A DNA stretch of 41,012 nt, taken from assembly GCA_024701455.1 (NCBI GenBank), contig JABXYP010000002.1:1-41012 (forward strand). Reading direction: 5' to 3'. The stretch comes from Bacillus sp. A301a_S52 (GTDB taxonomy: Bacteria > Bacillota > Bacilli > Bacillales > Salisediminibacteriaceae). Under the pieces are notes generated by a model. That model was given only the letters and a program-made list of their open reading frames with translations. It did no database searches and had not been told where the DNA came from. Both the position numbers and the translations under genes were made by a program. Positions 23,790 through 30,621 of this stretch are shown here, piece after piece (within the stretch, counting starts at the first letter, position 1; each line of letters opens with the position of its first letter).

Positions 23790-24110
23790 TTATCCCTCCC
23801 TAATGTCCTCTTGTTTAACGAAAACGCCATCGATCATCTTGCCTTTGCGGTCTTTAATCTCGTCATAAGCCGCTAAAATGCAATCCTCTATATCAATATT
23901 GAGTTGCATCGATAAAATAGTGAGTACAACATACATATCACCGATCGAGTCAATAACTTGTGGTCCGTTACCTTTTGCCATCCCTTGGCATAGCTCTCCA
24001 AACTCTTCCCCTAGCTTTAACATCTGTTTATTCGGATCAGCAGTGTGTAAATTCCTCTCTATAGCCCATTCTTTTATGTTTTCTGTCGTTTCGTTCAAAT
24101 CTATTTTCAT
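23790..24110 (-). CDS. MazG-like nucleotide pyrophosphohydrolase
   Basis: 106 residues with the metal-binding set of the all-alpha NTP-PPase superfamily: E35-E36-x2-E39 (KLGEEFGELCQG) and D54-x3-D58 (VIDSIGDMYVVL). It hydrolyses NTPs or dNTPs to monophosphate and pyrophosphate; in phages it is thought to adjust nucleotide pools or the alarmone level. The start ATG 24110 follows GGGGATAACGAT. It lacks the second MazG domain of the cellular enzyme, as usual for phage versions. Confidence 0.88.
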   Translation of the reverse strand: MKIDLNETTENIKEWAIERNLHTADPNKQMLKLGEEFGELCQGMAKGNGPQVIDSIGDMYVVLTILSMQLNIDIEDCILAAYDEIKDRKGKMIDGVFVKQEDIREG

Positions 24111-24159
24111 ATCGTTATCCCCTTTTAGTGCGTTATTTGGTCGGACTGTTCATTTCGTA

Positions 24160-24309
24160 CTATTTCTTAGATAAGATAAATCCAAAAAACAAAATAACAA
24201 ATTTGTGATTTATTGAAAGGACTAAACCTAACGACAATAAGGATTTCAAGTCATAGACTAACTTATATTTTTTGTTCTCAAATACTAATTTCCCATATGG
24301 CAACCTCAT
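24160..24309 (-). CDS. Small membrane protein, 49 aa
   Basis: ATG 24309 with GAAAGGGTG upstream opens a 49-residue frame. A polar start (RLPYGKLVFENKKYKLVYD) is followed by a hydrophobic stretch of about 25 residues (LLSLGLVLSIN, then FVILFFGFILS) and a KK end, so a single membrane helix is likely. It lies in the early operon between a 52-aa gene and the MazG-like gene. No family recognised; early phage membrane peptides often alter host physiology or exclusion. Confidence 0.6.
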   Translation of the reverse strand: MRLPYGKLVFENKKYKLVYDLKSLLSLGLVLSINHKFVILFFGFILSKK

Positions 24310-24341
24310 CTTTTCACCCTTTCTTAATGAACGGTTTCACT

Positions 24342-24500
24342 CTACTGCGCCCTTCTTCTCTTCTCCTGATTCGCCCTCATGTGATCACCGCTCAGTGTAT
24401 AACGCTTACCGCTCACAATAATCACAGTAGGCACACCGTTTTTCTGTTGAGCTACATCGACAACAGGACGGTATCTGTCGCCTTTAGCACGTTTAATCAC
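24342..24500 (-). CDS. Small basic protein, 52 aa
   Basis: GTG start at 24500 overlapping the upstream stop (GTGA), with AGGAGG seven bases before it. Sequence: IKRAKGDRYRPVVDVAQQKN, then VPTVIIVSGKRYTLSGD and an Arg/Lys-rich end. The strands V-I-I-V-S-G-K-R-Y-T-L suggest a small beta sheet. I recognise no family. Strong translation signals and the coupling make it a secure gene. Confidence 0.7.
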   Translation of the reverse strand: MIKRAKGDRYRPVVDVAQQKNGVPTVIIVSGKRYTLSGDHMRANQEKRRRAQ

Positions 24501-24751
24501 GATAGACCTCCTATCACCTGCGACATTTTAATCTTGATGTTGTTATCTTTTTTGCTATTGTTCGACATGCTCAGGTGAAACACCGCCAGAAACAGCTCAT
24601 TTTCATCCCTTTTTAAACGTTTTGCTATATCTGCGATTGAGAACCCTTCATTCCATAAAGAATGAATTTCAGCTAATTCTGAGCGTTTAAACAGGAAGTC
24701 CAATTCCTCCAAAATCACAACCGGCTCGTTTGCTTTAAGAGCTTGGGTCAT
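24497..24751 (-). CDS. Small HTH-like protein, 84 aa
   Basis: Residues ~28-55 (IHSLWNEGFSIADIAKRLKR) have a clear helix-turn-helix pattern like those of Sigma-70 region 4 or homeodomain-like proteins. The start (TQALKANEPVVILEELDFLFK) is helical. ATG 24751 has AGGAGGATCAAG upstream. It could be a DNA-binding regulator or a host-protein binder. The end overlaps the next gene by four bases. Confidence 0.65.
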   Translation of the reverse strand: MTQALKANEPVVILEELDFLFKRSELAEIHSLWNEGFSIADIAKRLKRDENELFLAVFHLSMSNNSKKDNNIKIKMSQVIGGLS

Positions 24752-24763
24752 CTTGATCCTCCT

Positions 24764-25078
24764 TTACCATTTGTTTCTTTCGCCAATTATCTCAACCTGG
24801 TCCCGTGTTAATCCTACTCTCACAGCTTTATAATTTGGTTCAACATCATTGTCCCAATCAACAGAGAACTTAAGACTACCTATAAACGCTTTAAATTCCT
24901 CCAAATGGTCCTCTGTTGGCTCTTTTAAATCCTTGCTGAATACAACTAACGCTTGCGATAAGTCCTTCACATCACCATTTTCGTTATGCGTGTCGTCATA
25001 GCAATCAATTCCATCACACAGATAAAGCCCTTTTTCATTCTTGTTCTCAAACGCCCATCCAATCACTGTTTCTTCCAT
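24764..25078 (-). CDS. Hypothetical acidic protein, 104 aa
   Basis: Begins EETVIGWAFENKNEKGLYLC, contains an acidic middle and an LVVFSKDLKEPTEDHLEEFK segment, and ends VRVGLTRDQVEIIGERNKW. ATG 25078 overlaps the end of the zinc-ribbon gene upstream. No motif recognised. The acidic character and early position would fit a DNA mimic or host take-over protein, but nothing in the sequence shows this. Confidence 0.6.
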   Translation of the reverse strand: MEETVIGWAFENKNEKGLYLCDGIDCYDDTHNENGDVKDLSQALVVFSKDLKEPTEDHLEEFKAFIGSLKFSVDWDNDVEPNYKAVRVGLTRDQVEIIGERNKW

Positions 25079-25245
25079 GTTTCATCGCTCCTCTGTTGTA
25101 TAAAATCTATAAAAGCATCCAATTGATCCTCTTTGATCCCTTTGACGTCACCGCAATCACAAGATACTTTAGTGTCTAAGTTTTCACCTTTTAGCGACCA
25201 TTGTTTATATATAAAACCTGCACCGTTGCATTTAGGGCATGTCAT
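25063..25245 (-). CDS. Zinc-ribbon protein, 60 aa
   Basis: Start ATG 25245 with AAGGAG upstream (the longer frame to 25302 lacks a site). Cysteines: TCPKCNGAGFIYKQW at residues 2-16, then SCDCGD, a DnaJ-type CxxCxGxG knuckle plus a second pair, giving one zinc site. The end DAFIDFIQQRSDETWKKQ is helical. Probably nucleic acid or protein binding; overlaps the next gene by 16 bases. Confidence 0.7.
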   Translation of the reverse strand: MTCPKCNGAGFIYKQWSLKGENLDTKVSCDCGDVKGIKEDQLDAFIDFIQQRSDETWKKQ

Positions 25246-25280
25246 ACTGATTGGCTCCTTCCTTATTGTGTTTGCTTGTA

Positions 25281-25772
25281 CTAGAAAGTAACCTTTTCCC
25301 AAGATATAGGAGTAAATATCGTTTCACCTTTTAATTTATCTTTTATGAAAATGAAAGTCCCTTCTCCTAAATCTCCGAAAAGACCACCTACATTCCAATC
25401 ACACATTTTCCCTTTTGACATTTCATCACCACTGTTACATTTGTAAGGATTGGTTGAAACACCATTACAAGAAGGACAACGAAATTCCATCTCTCCGATT
25501 GCTTGTAGCATTTCATCGACAGTCTCAAAAACTCTAACTTTATCACCTTTTATTGTTGGTTGGTTAGCTTCTTGATAGTAATTTATGGCACTATATGTTC
25601 TATCTTCTTCCCATGATTTCAGTATTTCTTCTTGCGGAATATCTAAAGCATTTGAGTATTCAGCTAACTTACCTTTTAAATACATTTCAAGATCCTTTGC
25701 TCTTTGTTCTCCAGTTTCGCCACTCCACGAATTACGAGCTTCTTCTTTAAGTTTTTCAATTGTTTTATCCAC
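25281..25772 (-). CDS. Hypothetical protein with zinc-finger-like cysteines, 163 aa
   Basis: Helical N-terminal half (IEKLKEEARNSWSGETGEQ, then KGKLAEYSNALDIPQEEIL), then cysteine pairs: FRCPSCNGVST at ~97-107 and a second pair YKCNSG...KMCDW. This is a zinc-ribbon arrangement like other early proteins here. The C-terminal GTFIFIKDKLKGETIFTPI strands follow. I recall similar phage proteins with no assigned function. ATG 25772 with AGGAGGAATATTAAGT upstream. Confidence 0.65.
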   Translation of the reverse strand: MDKTIEKLKEEARNSWSGETGEQRAKDLEMYLKGKLAEYSNALDIPQEEILKSWEEDRTYSAINYYQEANQPTIKGDKVRVFETVDEMLQAIGEMEFRCPSCNGVSTNPYKCNSGDEMSKGKMCDWNVGGLFGDLGEGTFIFIKDKLKGETIFTPISWEKVTF

Positions 25773-25820
25773 TTAATATTCCTCCTTGTGTTTGGTTGTG
25801 TTGTTTGGGCGTAATGTGAA

Positions 25821-26204
25821 TTAAAGATGTTTACTAACATCTATCTTCTGTATGTTTTCAACAGTCCAAAAACTAGGTTCGTACTTAAACTCTTTCATCC
25901 AGTTCACAAGTACTTCGTTTAACCTTTCCTCTAAAATAGCTTGATGGCTTGATGTAACATCGTATAAGTAATTATCTGCATGCTCTCCCACTTGGTCATA
26001 GGCATCTTCTCCTAGATCTTCTATTATTCTGTCTACATTTACTCCAAAAGAAATTTCTTTCGCTTGACCTATCCAAATGAAATCTTGATCTTCTTCGCAA
26101 TCCTTATAGTAATAAATAGCTTCTCCGATAGCATCTTCTTTTGTTTCAAAATCACCTTCAAAATCCTCTTCATTAAAGCTATAACACCATTTTCCTTGAT
26201 TCAT
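25821..26204 (-). CDS. Hypothetical acidic protein, 127 aa
   Basis: Starts NQGKWCYSFNEEDFEGDFET and contains EAIYYYKDCEEDQDFIWIG, IIEDLGEDAYDQVGEHADNY and an end WTVENIQKIDV. Strongly acidic and mostly helical; no membrane part. Proteins with the phrase EDFEG-x-F-x-T-x-E-A-I occur in Bacillus phages without known function. ATG 26204 follows AAAGGATGAAGAAAA, a moderate site. Early operon. Confidence 0.65.
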   Translation of the reverse strand: MNQGKWCYSFNEEDFEGDFETKEDAIGEAIYYYKDCEEDQDFIWIGQAKEISFGVNVDRIIEDLGEDAYDQVGEHADNYLYDVTSSHQAILEERLNEVLVNWMKEFKYEPSFWTVENIQKIDVSKHL

Positions 26205-26237
26205 TTTTCTTCATCCTTTCTATTTCACTGTTTGAGT

Positions 26238-26402
26238 CTAACGCCCATTAACTTCCGCCAGCTCCGGCAGCCTGACATACTCCCCTTGCAGCTCCTGATA
26301 ACTCAATTCCTTTAGAGGTCGTCCATCCCTTGCGTCAAAATAGTTCATCGATTCGAGTTCTCTAAGCATTCGTTCTTTCTCAGCTAGTTTTCTAAGATAC
26401 AT
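26238..26402 (-). CDS. FbpA-like small protein, 54 aa
   Basis: ATG 26402 with GAGGAGAG five bases upstream; the ATG at 26429 has no site. The pattern YLRKLAEKERMLRELESMNYF, a basic-acidic G-R-P-L, then ELSYQELQGEYVRL is close to Fur-regulated basic protein A (FbpA), a small bacillar protein of the Fur regulon. In phages such copies have no known function; they could copy or block a host iron-sparing regulator. No Fur box was seen here. Confidence 0.55.
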   Translation of the reverse strand: MYLRKLAEKERMLRELESMNYFDARDGRPLKELSYQELQGEYVRLPELAEVNGR

Positions 26403-26425
26403 ACAATCTCTCCTCATCATTAAAG

Positions 26426-26911
26426 TCATTTAAGGTAAACCATCCAGTGTGTTTTAGCTCTTCTGTTGCCGATTAAAGGCTTTTGGCCAATTACTTTTAC
26501 AACTTCGCTAGTTTTGACCTGGTCCTCATTCCACTTGAAGATGAGTGTTCCGTTGGGCTTCAGAACTCGCATGCATTCACAAAACCCTTCTCTAATTTCA
26601 TCCTTCCAATTCTCGTTCAACTTCCCGTACTTTAATGCTAGCCACGACTCATCCCCTGCTTTGAGTAAGTGAGGAGGATCAAAGACCACCATGTAAAATG
26701 TTTCATCATCAAAAGGGATGTTTGTAAAATCAGCAATTATATCAGGCTTAACTTCTAATGTTCTCCCATCACACAGAGTTGTTGTAAGTTCTCGGTTATC
26801 CATGTAGACTGCATCCTCATTATGCTTATCAAACCAAAACATACGACTACCGCAACAAGCATCTAAAACTCGCTTTTTTTCTGTATCAGTAAATAGCTCA
26901 AGTTGTTTCAT
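26426..26911 (-). CDS. Class I SAM-dependent methyltransferase
   Basis: 161 residues. Motif I is degenerate (V15-L-D-A-C-C-G-S, instead of G-x-G-x-G) and motif IV is D78-P-P-H (VVFDPPHLLKAG), followed by C-E-C-M-R-V-L-K-P-N-G-T-L-I-F-K. This resembles the small phage methyltransferases annotated only as class I SAM-dependent. DPPH suggests an amino group of a base as the target, so DNA modification against host restriction is plausible. No target recognition domain is present. ATG 26911 has AGGAGG-like GGAGGCAT upstream. Confidence 0.8.
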   Translation of the reverse strand: MKQLELFTDTEKKRVLDACCGSRMFWFDKHNEDAVYMDNRELTTTLCDGRTLEVKPDIIADFTNIPFDDETFYMVVFDPPHLLKAGDESWLALKYGKLNENWKDEIREGFCECMRVLKPNGTLIFKWNEDQVKTSEVVKVIGQKPLIGNRRAKTHWMVYLK

Positions 26912-26919
26912 GATGCCTC

Positions 26920-27840
26920 CTATCCGCTACGCTTTTTCCGTTTCTCTTCTAGTAACGCCTTAACTTTGGCCGCTTCTTCTTTTGCCGCCTGTAACTCTCT
27001 ATCTTCAAAATCATGAGACTGGCTATCATCCATCCATTTAGGCTTTGGTACTTCTTGCGCTTGCTTCCATGTTGGTATGGACTGTGGCTTGTTTTGCTTT
27101 TGATTCTGTTTTTGCTTCTTGTCCTTTTTATCCATCTCATAAGCTCGAATATCCTCAACGGTTTTTAAACCGCTGTTAGCCCACTCTCTTAAAATAGATT
27201 CTGTGTAAGAAAATGAGTTAGCATTGTTTTTAACTGTGATCTTTAAAGCCGCTATAACAATTTCATCTGACAGATCATCACACCATAAACCAATAGATTC
27301 AGAGACATGAGGTTTTAAGACACCAATATTTTGTTGATAAAATTCAAAGGGATTTTCTGATTCTCTACTACTACTTATTTCTTTTTCTTTATTACTACAT
27401 TCTTTTACATTCTTATTATTGTTCCATCGCTGTTCCGTCACTGTTCCATCACTGTTCCGTTTCTGTTCCACTGACTCTTTTTTATAGTGTTCAAAAGACT
27501 GATATGTCGCATAGTTAACCACTGTGAAGAGTGTTCCATATTCTGTTCTTTTCATTGTTATTTGACCATCTTTTACTAATGATTTAAGTTTCCTTTGAAT
27601 TGTGGTAAGAGGGTACTTTTTAAGCGAATTTCCTCGGCCTTCTCTGTAACTTAAATCATCCTGTAAATTTCTTAATGACCTTAGGAACTGCCCCCTTTGC
27701 AAATGCATTCCGGCATGTTCTATTCCATCATGCGAAAAGACCGCATTCCCGATAATGTAGAAAAAGATTCTAAACTTAACGGGGTCGTTCCATATGTCAT
27801 TTTGAAAAATCTCTCTACTTATTTGGAATGCGCCTTTCAT
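26920..27840 (-). CDS. DnaD-domain phage replication initiator
   Basis: 306 residues. N-terminal winged-helix part (~1-115: GAFQISREIFQNDIWNDPVK, then YPLTTIQRKLKSLVKDGQI), a Gln/Asn-rich linker encoded by the iterons (~121-142), and a DnaD/DnaB_2 domain (~165-235, FEFYQQNIGVLKPHVSESI, ending YTESILREWANSG), then a Lys/Gln-rich tail. It should bind the iterons and load the host helicase. No helicase loader such as DnaC follows it, so loading may be by host DnaI or by this protein. ATG 27840 has GGGGTCGATCTC upstream, a modest site. Confidence 0.88.
   Translation of the reverse strand: MKGAFQISREIFQNDIWNDPVKFRIFFYIIGNAVFSHDGIEHAGMHLQRGQFLRSLRNLQDDLSYREGRGNSLKKYPLTTIQRKLKSLVKDGQITMKRTEYGTLFTVVNYATYQSFEHYKKESVEQKRNSDGTVTEQRWNNNKNVKECSNKEKEISSSRESENPFEFYQQNIGVLKPHVSESIGLWCDDLSDEIVIAALKITVKNNANSFSYTESILREWANSGLKTVEDIRAYEMDKKDKKQKQNQKQNKPQSIPTWKQAQEVPKPKWMDDSQSHDFEDRELQAAKEEAAKVKALLEEKRKKRSG
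27360..27475. other. Predicted replication origin: five 11-bp iterons plus AT-rich stretch
   Basis: GTTCC starts at 27421, 27432, 27443, 27454 and 27465, exactly 11 bp apart; units read GTTCCATCGCT, GTTCCGTCACT, GTTCCATCACT, GTTCCGTTTCT, GTTCCACTGAC. The flank 27360-27420 is nearly all A/T with a TTATT/TACTA pattern. The site lies inside the replication initiator gene, as in lambda O. Confidence 0.8.
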
Positions 27841-27852
27841 GAGATCGACCCC

Positions 27853-27996
27853 TTATAACGGTATTTCTTTCTCCCTCCCAACCCACCGATGCTTAATCAC
27901 CAGTGAGTCAGGATGGACCTTTTTTATGTGCCAATATTCGACATTTAATCCCACCCAGTTAATCGCCTCTTTTTGTACTCTAGTTGGCTTTTTCAT
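27853..27996 (-). CDS. DUF6906-like small protein, 47 aa
   Basis: ATG 27996 overlaps the stop of the upstream 57-aa gene (ATGA) with GAGAAGGTG upstream. Sequence KKPTRVQKEAINWVGLNVEY, then WHIKKVHPDSLVIKHR follows the short pattern P-T-R-x-Q-K...G-L-N...W-x-x-x-K of DUF6906 proteins in Bacillus phages. Function unknown. The family usually sits next to replication genes, as here just before the DnaD gene. Confidence 0.75.
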   Translation of the reverse strand: MKKPTRVQKEAINWVGLNVEYWHIKKVHPDSLVIKHRWVGREKEIPL

Positions 27997-28166
27997 CGTG
28001 TCACCTTCTCGACAACGGCCGTCCTGCCGTCTATTTTTTGTAACTCATAACCACAGTAATTATGTTCCAAGTAAGCTGTTATCATGGTTTTATAAGTTTC
28101 CTTGGGATCGCTGCTGTTTTTTGCTACAAAGACGTAGTATTCCGGTATATGGATTGTTTGCCTCAT
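27993..28166 (-). CDS. Small hypothetical protein, 57 aa
   Basis: ATG 28166 overlaps the stop of the MBL hydrolase gene (ATGA) and the gene ends overlapping the next (ATGA). Sequence RQTIHIPEYYVFVAKNSSDP, then YKTMITAYLEHNYCGYELQK, then DGRTAVVEKVTR: a small alpha-beta protein. No family recognised. Coupled translation on both sides is good support. Confidence 0.75.
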   Translation of the reverse strand: MRQTIHIPEYYVFVAKNSSDPKETYKTMITAYLEHNYCGYELQKIDGRTAVVEKVTR

Positions 28167-28861
28167 GAGACATACACCAGCTTTCCGGTGAGCTCTTGGA
28201 TCTCTTTTTTAAATCGTGTCTCATCGCTGTTGCTATCAGATAGATGCAGCAGATGTATTTCCTGCACCCTGCTCAAGTCGTTAGCTCTTAAAAACTCTTT
28301 CACGTTCTCAAGACTGAAATGAGAGCGTAAGAGTCTCTTTTTCATAGCTTTGTGGACTCTTCCAGAAGCAATATTCTTGTTGAGGATGTCTAGGCTGTAG
28401 TTACACTCAACAGCTATATGACTTAAAGCCTTAAACTTATATTTGCAGTAATATGAATCCGTTAAATATAGGAGCTTGTCACTTTGTTTGTTTGCTATTA
28501 AAAATCCAAATGTCTTTACATCATGTTCAGCATCGAATGGCATGATGTTTAAAGATCCGATTTTAAAGGCTCTTAAACTTTCAATTGTTTTAATTCTGTG
28601 ATGATTAACCCCGATCTCTTCACATGTTTCCTGAGACATGTAGCAATCAACGCCTAACTTTACAATGTCTTTCACTGACTTAGAGTGATCTCCGTGAGAG
28701 TGACTTATAAGCACCCCAGACACCTCATGCACCTTGTAATTCAAAGCTTTTTTTATTGCTTTAATAGATATTCCTGCCTCTATAATTATTTTGGTGATTC
28801 CGTCTGAGAGTGTATATAAGTTACCTGCACTGCCGCTGGCAAAAGAATTAAAACGCATCAT
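28163..28861 (-). CDS. MBL-fold metallo-hydrolase (YycJ/WalJ-like), recombination module
   Basis: 232 residues. H54-S-H56-G-D58-H59 gives the two-metal site of the metallo-beta-lactamase fold, followed by a middle PFDAEHDVKTFGF and a late LLHLSDSNSDETRF. The family includes DNA nucleases and phosphodiesterases. In phages with an SbcC-like ATPase and RecT, this gene often takes the place of an exonuclease, so a 5'-end resecting nuclease for RecT is a reasonable inference. A second ATG (28858) is equally possible. Overlaps its upstream neighbour by four bases. Confidence 0.85.
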   Translation of the reverse strand: MMRFNSFASGSAGNLYTLSDGITKIIIEAGISIKAIKKALNYKVHEVSGVLISHSHGDHSKSVKDIVKLGVDCYMSQETCEEIGVNHHRIKTIESLRAFKIGSLNIMPFDAEHDVKTFGFLIANKQSDKLLYLTDSYYCKYKFKALSHIAVECNYSLDILNKNIASGRVHKAMKKRLLRSHFSLENVKEFLRANDLSRVQEIHLLHLSDSNSDETRFKKEIQELTGKLVYVS

Positions 28862-29361
28862 ACTTTTGACCTCTTATTTTTTGCTTGTTCTTCAAACGGT
28901 ATCCATGTGCAATTTGATGGCTCATAATTTCCGTATGGGTCAATCCTTTCAATCGTAAGGTTGCTTTTATATCCGTTGTTCATAGCCCATTTGTAAAAAG
29001 GTTCAAAGTCTTTCCATTCCTCACAAACTGAAACACCCAAGGCACCGTATGTTTTATAAGACTTCCTGTTCTTGTTATAACAACGCGCTTTCATTCCTGA
29101 CCAAATCCTGTATAATCTAGTGCCTGTTAATCCGTGGGTTTTCCTAATTCGGTTTGACAGTTCTTTTAAGATGCAACCACAAGACTTTGTGTGTCCGCTC
29201 CTTAAATATTCAAGCCTTACTTCTCTTTCTTTTCCGCACTCACATACACATAAGACCATTCGGGTTTTGTATTTACCGTACTGTACTGGATCTATCTCTT
29301 TGATAACCGTTAAATGCGAATAATTTTGTCCAGGGGTTACTTTTATTTTGCGTTTAGCCAT
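28858..29361 (-). CDS. Putative AP2/HNH-type homing-endonuclease-like DNA-binding protein
   Basis: 167 residues in a pattern common in phages: GQNYSHLTVIKEI, a CxCG zinc knuckle pair (C-V-C-E-C-G-K, then K-S-C-G-C), then L-Y-R-I-W-S-G-M-K-A-R-C-Y-N, Y-G-A-L-G-V-S-V-C-E-E-W, and L-T-I-E-R-I-D-P-Y-G-N-Y-E-P-S-N-C-T-W. The last two segments look like a degenerate HNH/AP2 unit. Homologues are often free-standing mobile genes. It sits between RecT and the MBL gene and overlaps the latter by four bases, so a recent intrusion is not evident. Family name and enzyme activity are uncertain. Confidence 0.65.
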   Translation of the reverse strand: MAKRKIKVTPGQNYSHLTVIKEIDPVQYGKYKTRMVLCVCECGKEREVRLEYLRSGHTKSCGCILKELSNRIRKTHGLTGTRLYRIWSGMKARCYNKNRKSYKTYGALGVSVCEEWKDFEPFYKWAMNNGYKSNLTIERIDPYGNYEPSNCTWIPFEEQAKNKRSKV

Positions 29362-29406
29362 ATACGCACCTCTTTTCTTAATTTAGAGAGAAGGAGAGGC
29401 TCCTCC

Positions 29407-30330
29407 TCAGAATGGATTTCCGTCGTCTGTCTTTTGCTCTTGTGATTGTTCAAAGAGATCGTATTCTTTCTGGTACTTGCTTTCCTGCTGAGGTTCTGAC
29501 TGTGGTTCTGGCTTCGGATCTTCTTCCGCTTCACCCTTTACCTCATAATCAACATCGATATATTCTTGATTGGCGTTTTCCTCGATTTCTTTCGTGGTTT
29601 CTTGCTCTGGCGTTACGTCTTTTCTGCTGCTCTCGTACTCGTTTTCTGTTGAATTGTTGATCGCTTCTACAAGCAAGTCACTGTCATCACTTGTATTGAT
29701 AAAGGCTTTAGCAGCTCGATTAATAACTGTTCGTTTGGCCATTTCCTGGGGGAATTTATTCTGAACATTTTTCGTTTTTGCTTGGCTCCAAGAAGCATCA
29801 ATTTCTTTCCTAGTCATGACAGTTAAGATTTCTTTATCATCATTTGTTTTGACAACAGCATAAGCCCCTAAAATATCGTTATCTCGGTTGGTTAATTCCG
29901 TCTCATGCTTGATTAGCTTTTCGCGTCCTCCAACAATTTCGTAGTCAAAAACATCACCGTCAAAAATGACGTTTGCCCAAATATCCTTTACATTCGTAAG
30001 TCGCTTAAGAACCGCCTGAGTGCCAAAATAAGAGCGATTAAGCTGCAATTGATTTCCGTAAACAATGAAATAACATTGTGTTTTAGCAGGACTTAAACCT
30101 TGCACAGTCATGTCCAATAACGAATTAGCGATTGATCCCCTAGAGCAAGCCTCTAGTGCTGGTTTTCCGTTTTTATCTTTGACCTCCTGTAATTTAAAGA
30201 ATGCGCTTTTTAAAGCATTGCTGGCGTTATAATTTGCTGGGAGCTTCAAACCATCATCTTGTAATCGTGTTAAACTTTTGTTCACATCATCCGTAATATC
30301 TTTTTGGATAATAGCTACTTCGTTTGACAT
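29407..30330 (-). CDS. recT: RecT-family single-strand annealing recombinase
   Basis: 307 residues. The conserved RecT core (~35-230) includes SAFFKLQEVKDKNG, SIANSLLDMTVQGLSPAKTQ, CYFIVYGNQLQLNRSYFGT and EMAKRTVINRAAKAFINTSD. The last ~85 residues are acidic and disordered (EAEEDPKPEPQSEP, ending EQKTDDGNPF), like an SSB-type tail. It anneals complementary single strands in replication and repair of phage DNA. ATG 30330 follows AAGGAGACGG. Part of the ATPase-RecT-MBL module. Confidence 0.95.
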   Translation of the reverse strand: MSNEVAIIQKDITDDVNKSLTRLQDDGLKLPANYNASNALKSAFFKLQEVKDKNGKPALEACSRGSIANSLLDMTVQGLSPAKTQCYFIVYGNQLQLNRSYFGTQAVLKRLTNVKDIWANVIFDGDVFDYEIVGGREKLIKHETELTNRDNDILGAYAVVKTNDDKEILTVMTRKEIDASWSQAKTKNVQNKFPQEMAKRTVINRAAKAFINTSDDSDLLVEAINNSTENEYESSRKDVTPEQETTKEIEENANQEYIDVDYEVKGEAEEDPKPEPQSEPQQESKYQKEYDLFEQSQEQKTDDGNPF

Positions 30331-30354
30331 TTAAACCGTCTCCTTTTTTTATAA

Positions 30355-30621
30355 TTAATCACAGTAACTTCGGTTGCAGTGCGGGCAACCAGTCACTAAC
30401 TGATTACTTGCTTTTTCTACCGTTATACCAGTGGTCATAGTTGAATTTTCTTCAGTAGCAGGTACTTTTCTTCCGTTTTCGATTCTCCAGTGATGCGGTT
30501 CGTAGATGTTCTTATTACAATTCCAACACCTACCTGACTGGGGAGGAAAATCCGGACTTCCTGTCCTCTCCTGATACTCAGATTGAGCATTTCTACTTTC
30601 AAGCACATTGTATTTAGACAT
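30355..30621 (-). CDS. Zinc-ribbon protein, 88 aa
   Basis: Two cysteine pairs, RCWNCNKN at ~31-38 and GCPHCNRSYC at the C-terminus, with a His-rich stretch (YEPHHWR) between. Begins SKYNVLESRNAQSEYQ. It lies between the SbcC-like ATPase gene and recT and starts one base before the ATPase stop ends, so it is translated with them. Possibly a nucleic acid binding partner of the recombination module; family unknown to me. Confidence 0.7.
   Translation of the reverse strand: MSKYNVLESRNAQSEYQERTGSPDFPPQSGRCWNCNKNIYEPHHWRIENGRKVPATEENSTMTTGITVEKASNQLVTGCPHCNRSYCD

Noticed and set aside
27421..27475. CRISPR array
   Set aside because: The repeats are 11 bp, contiguous, without spacers, and coding; they fit iterons.
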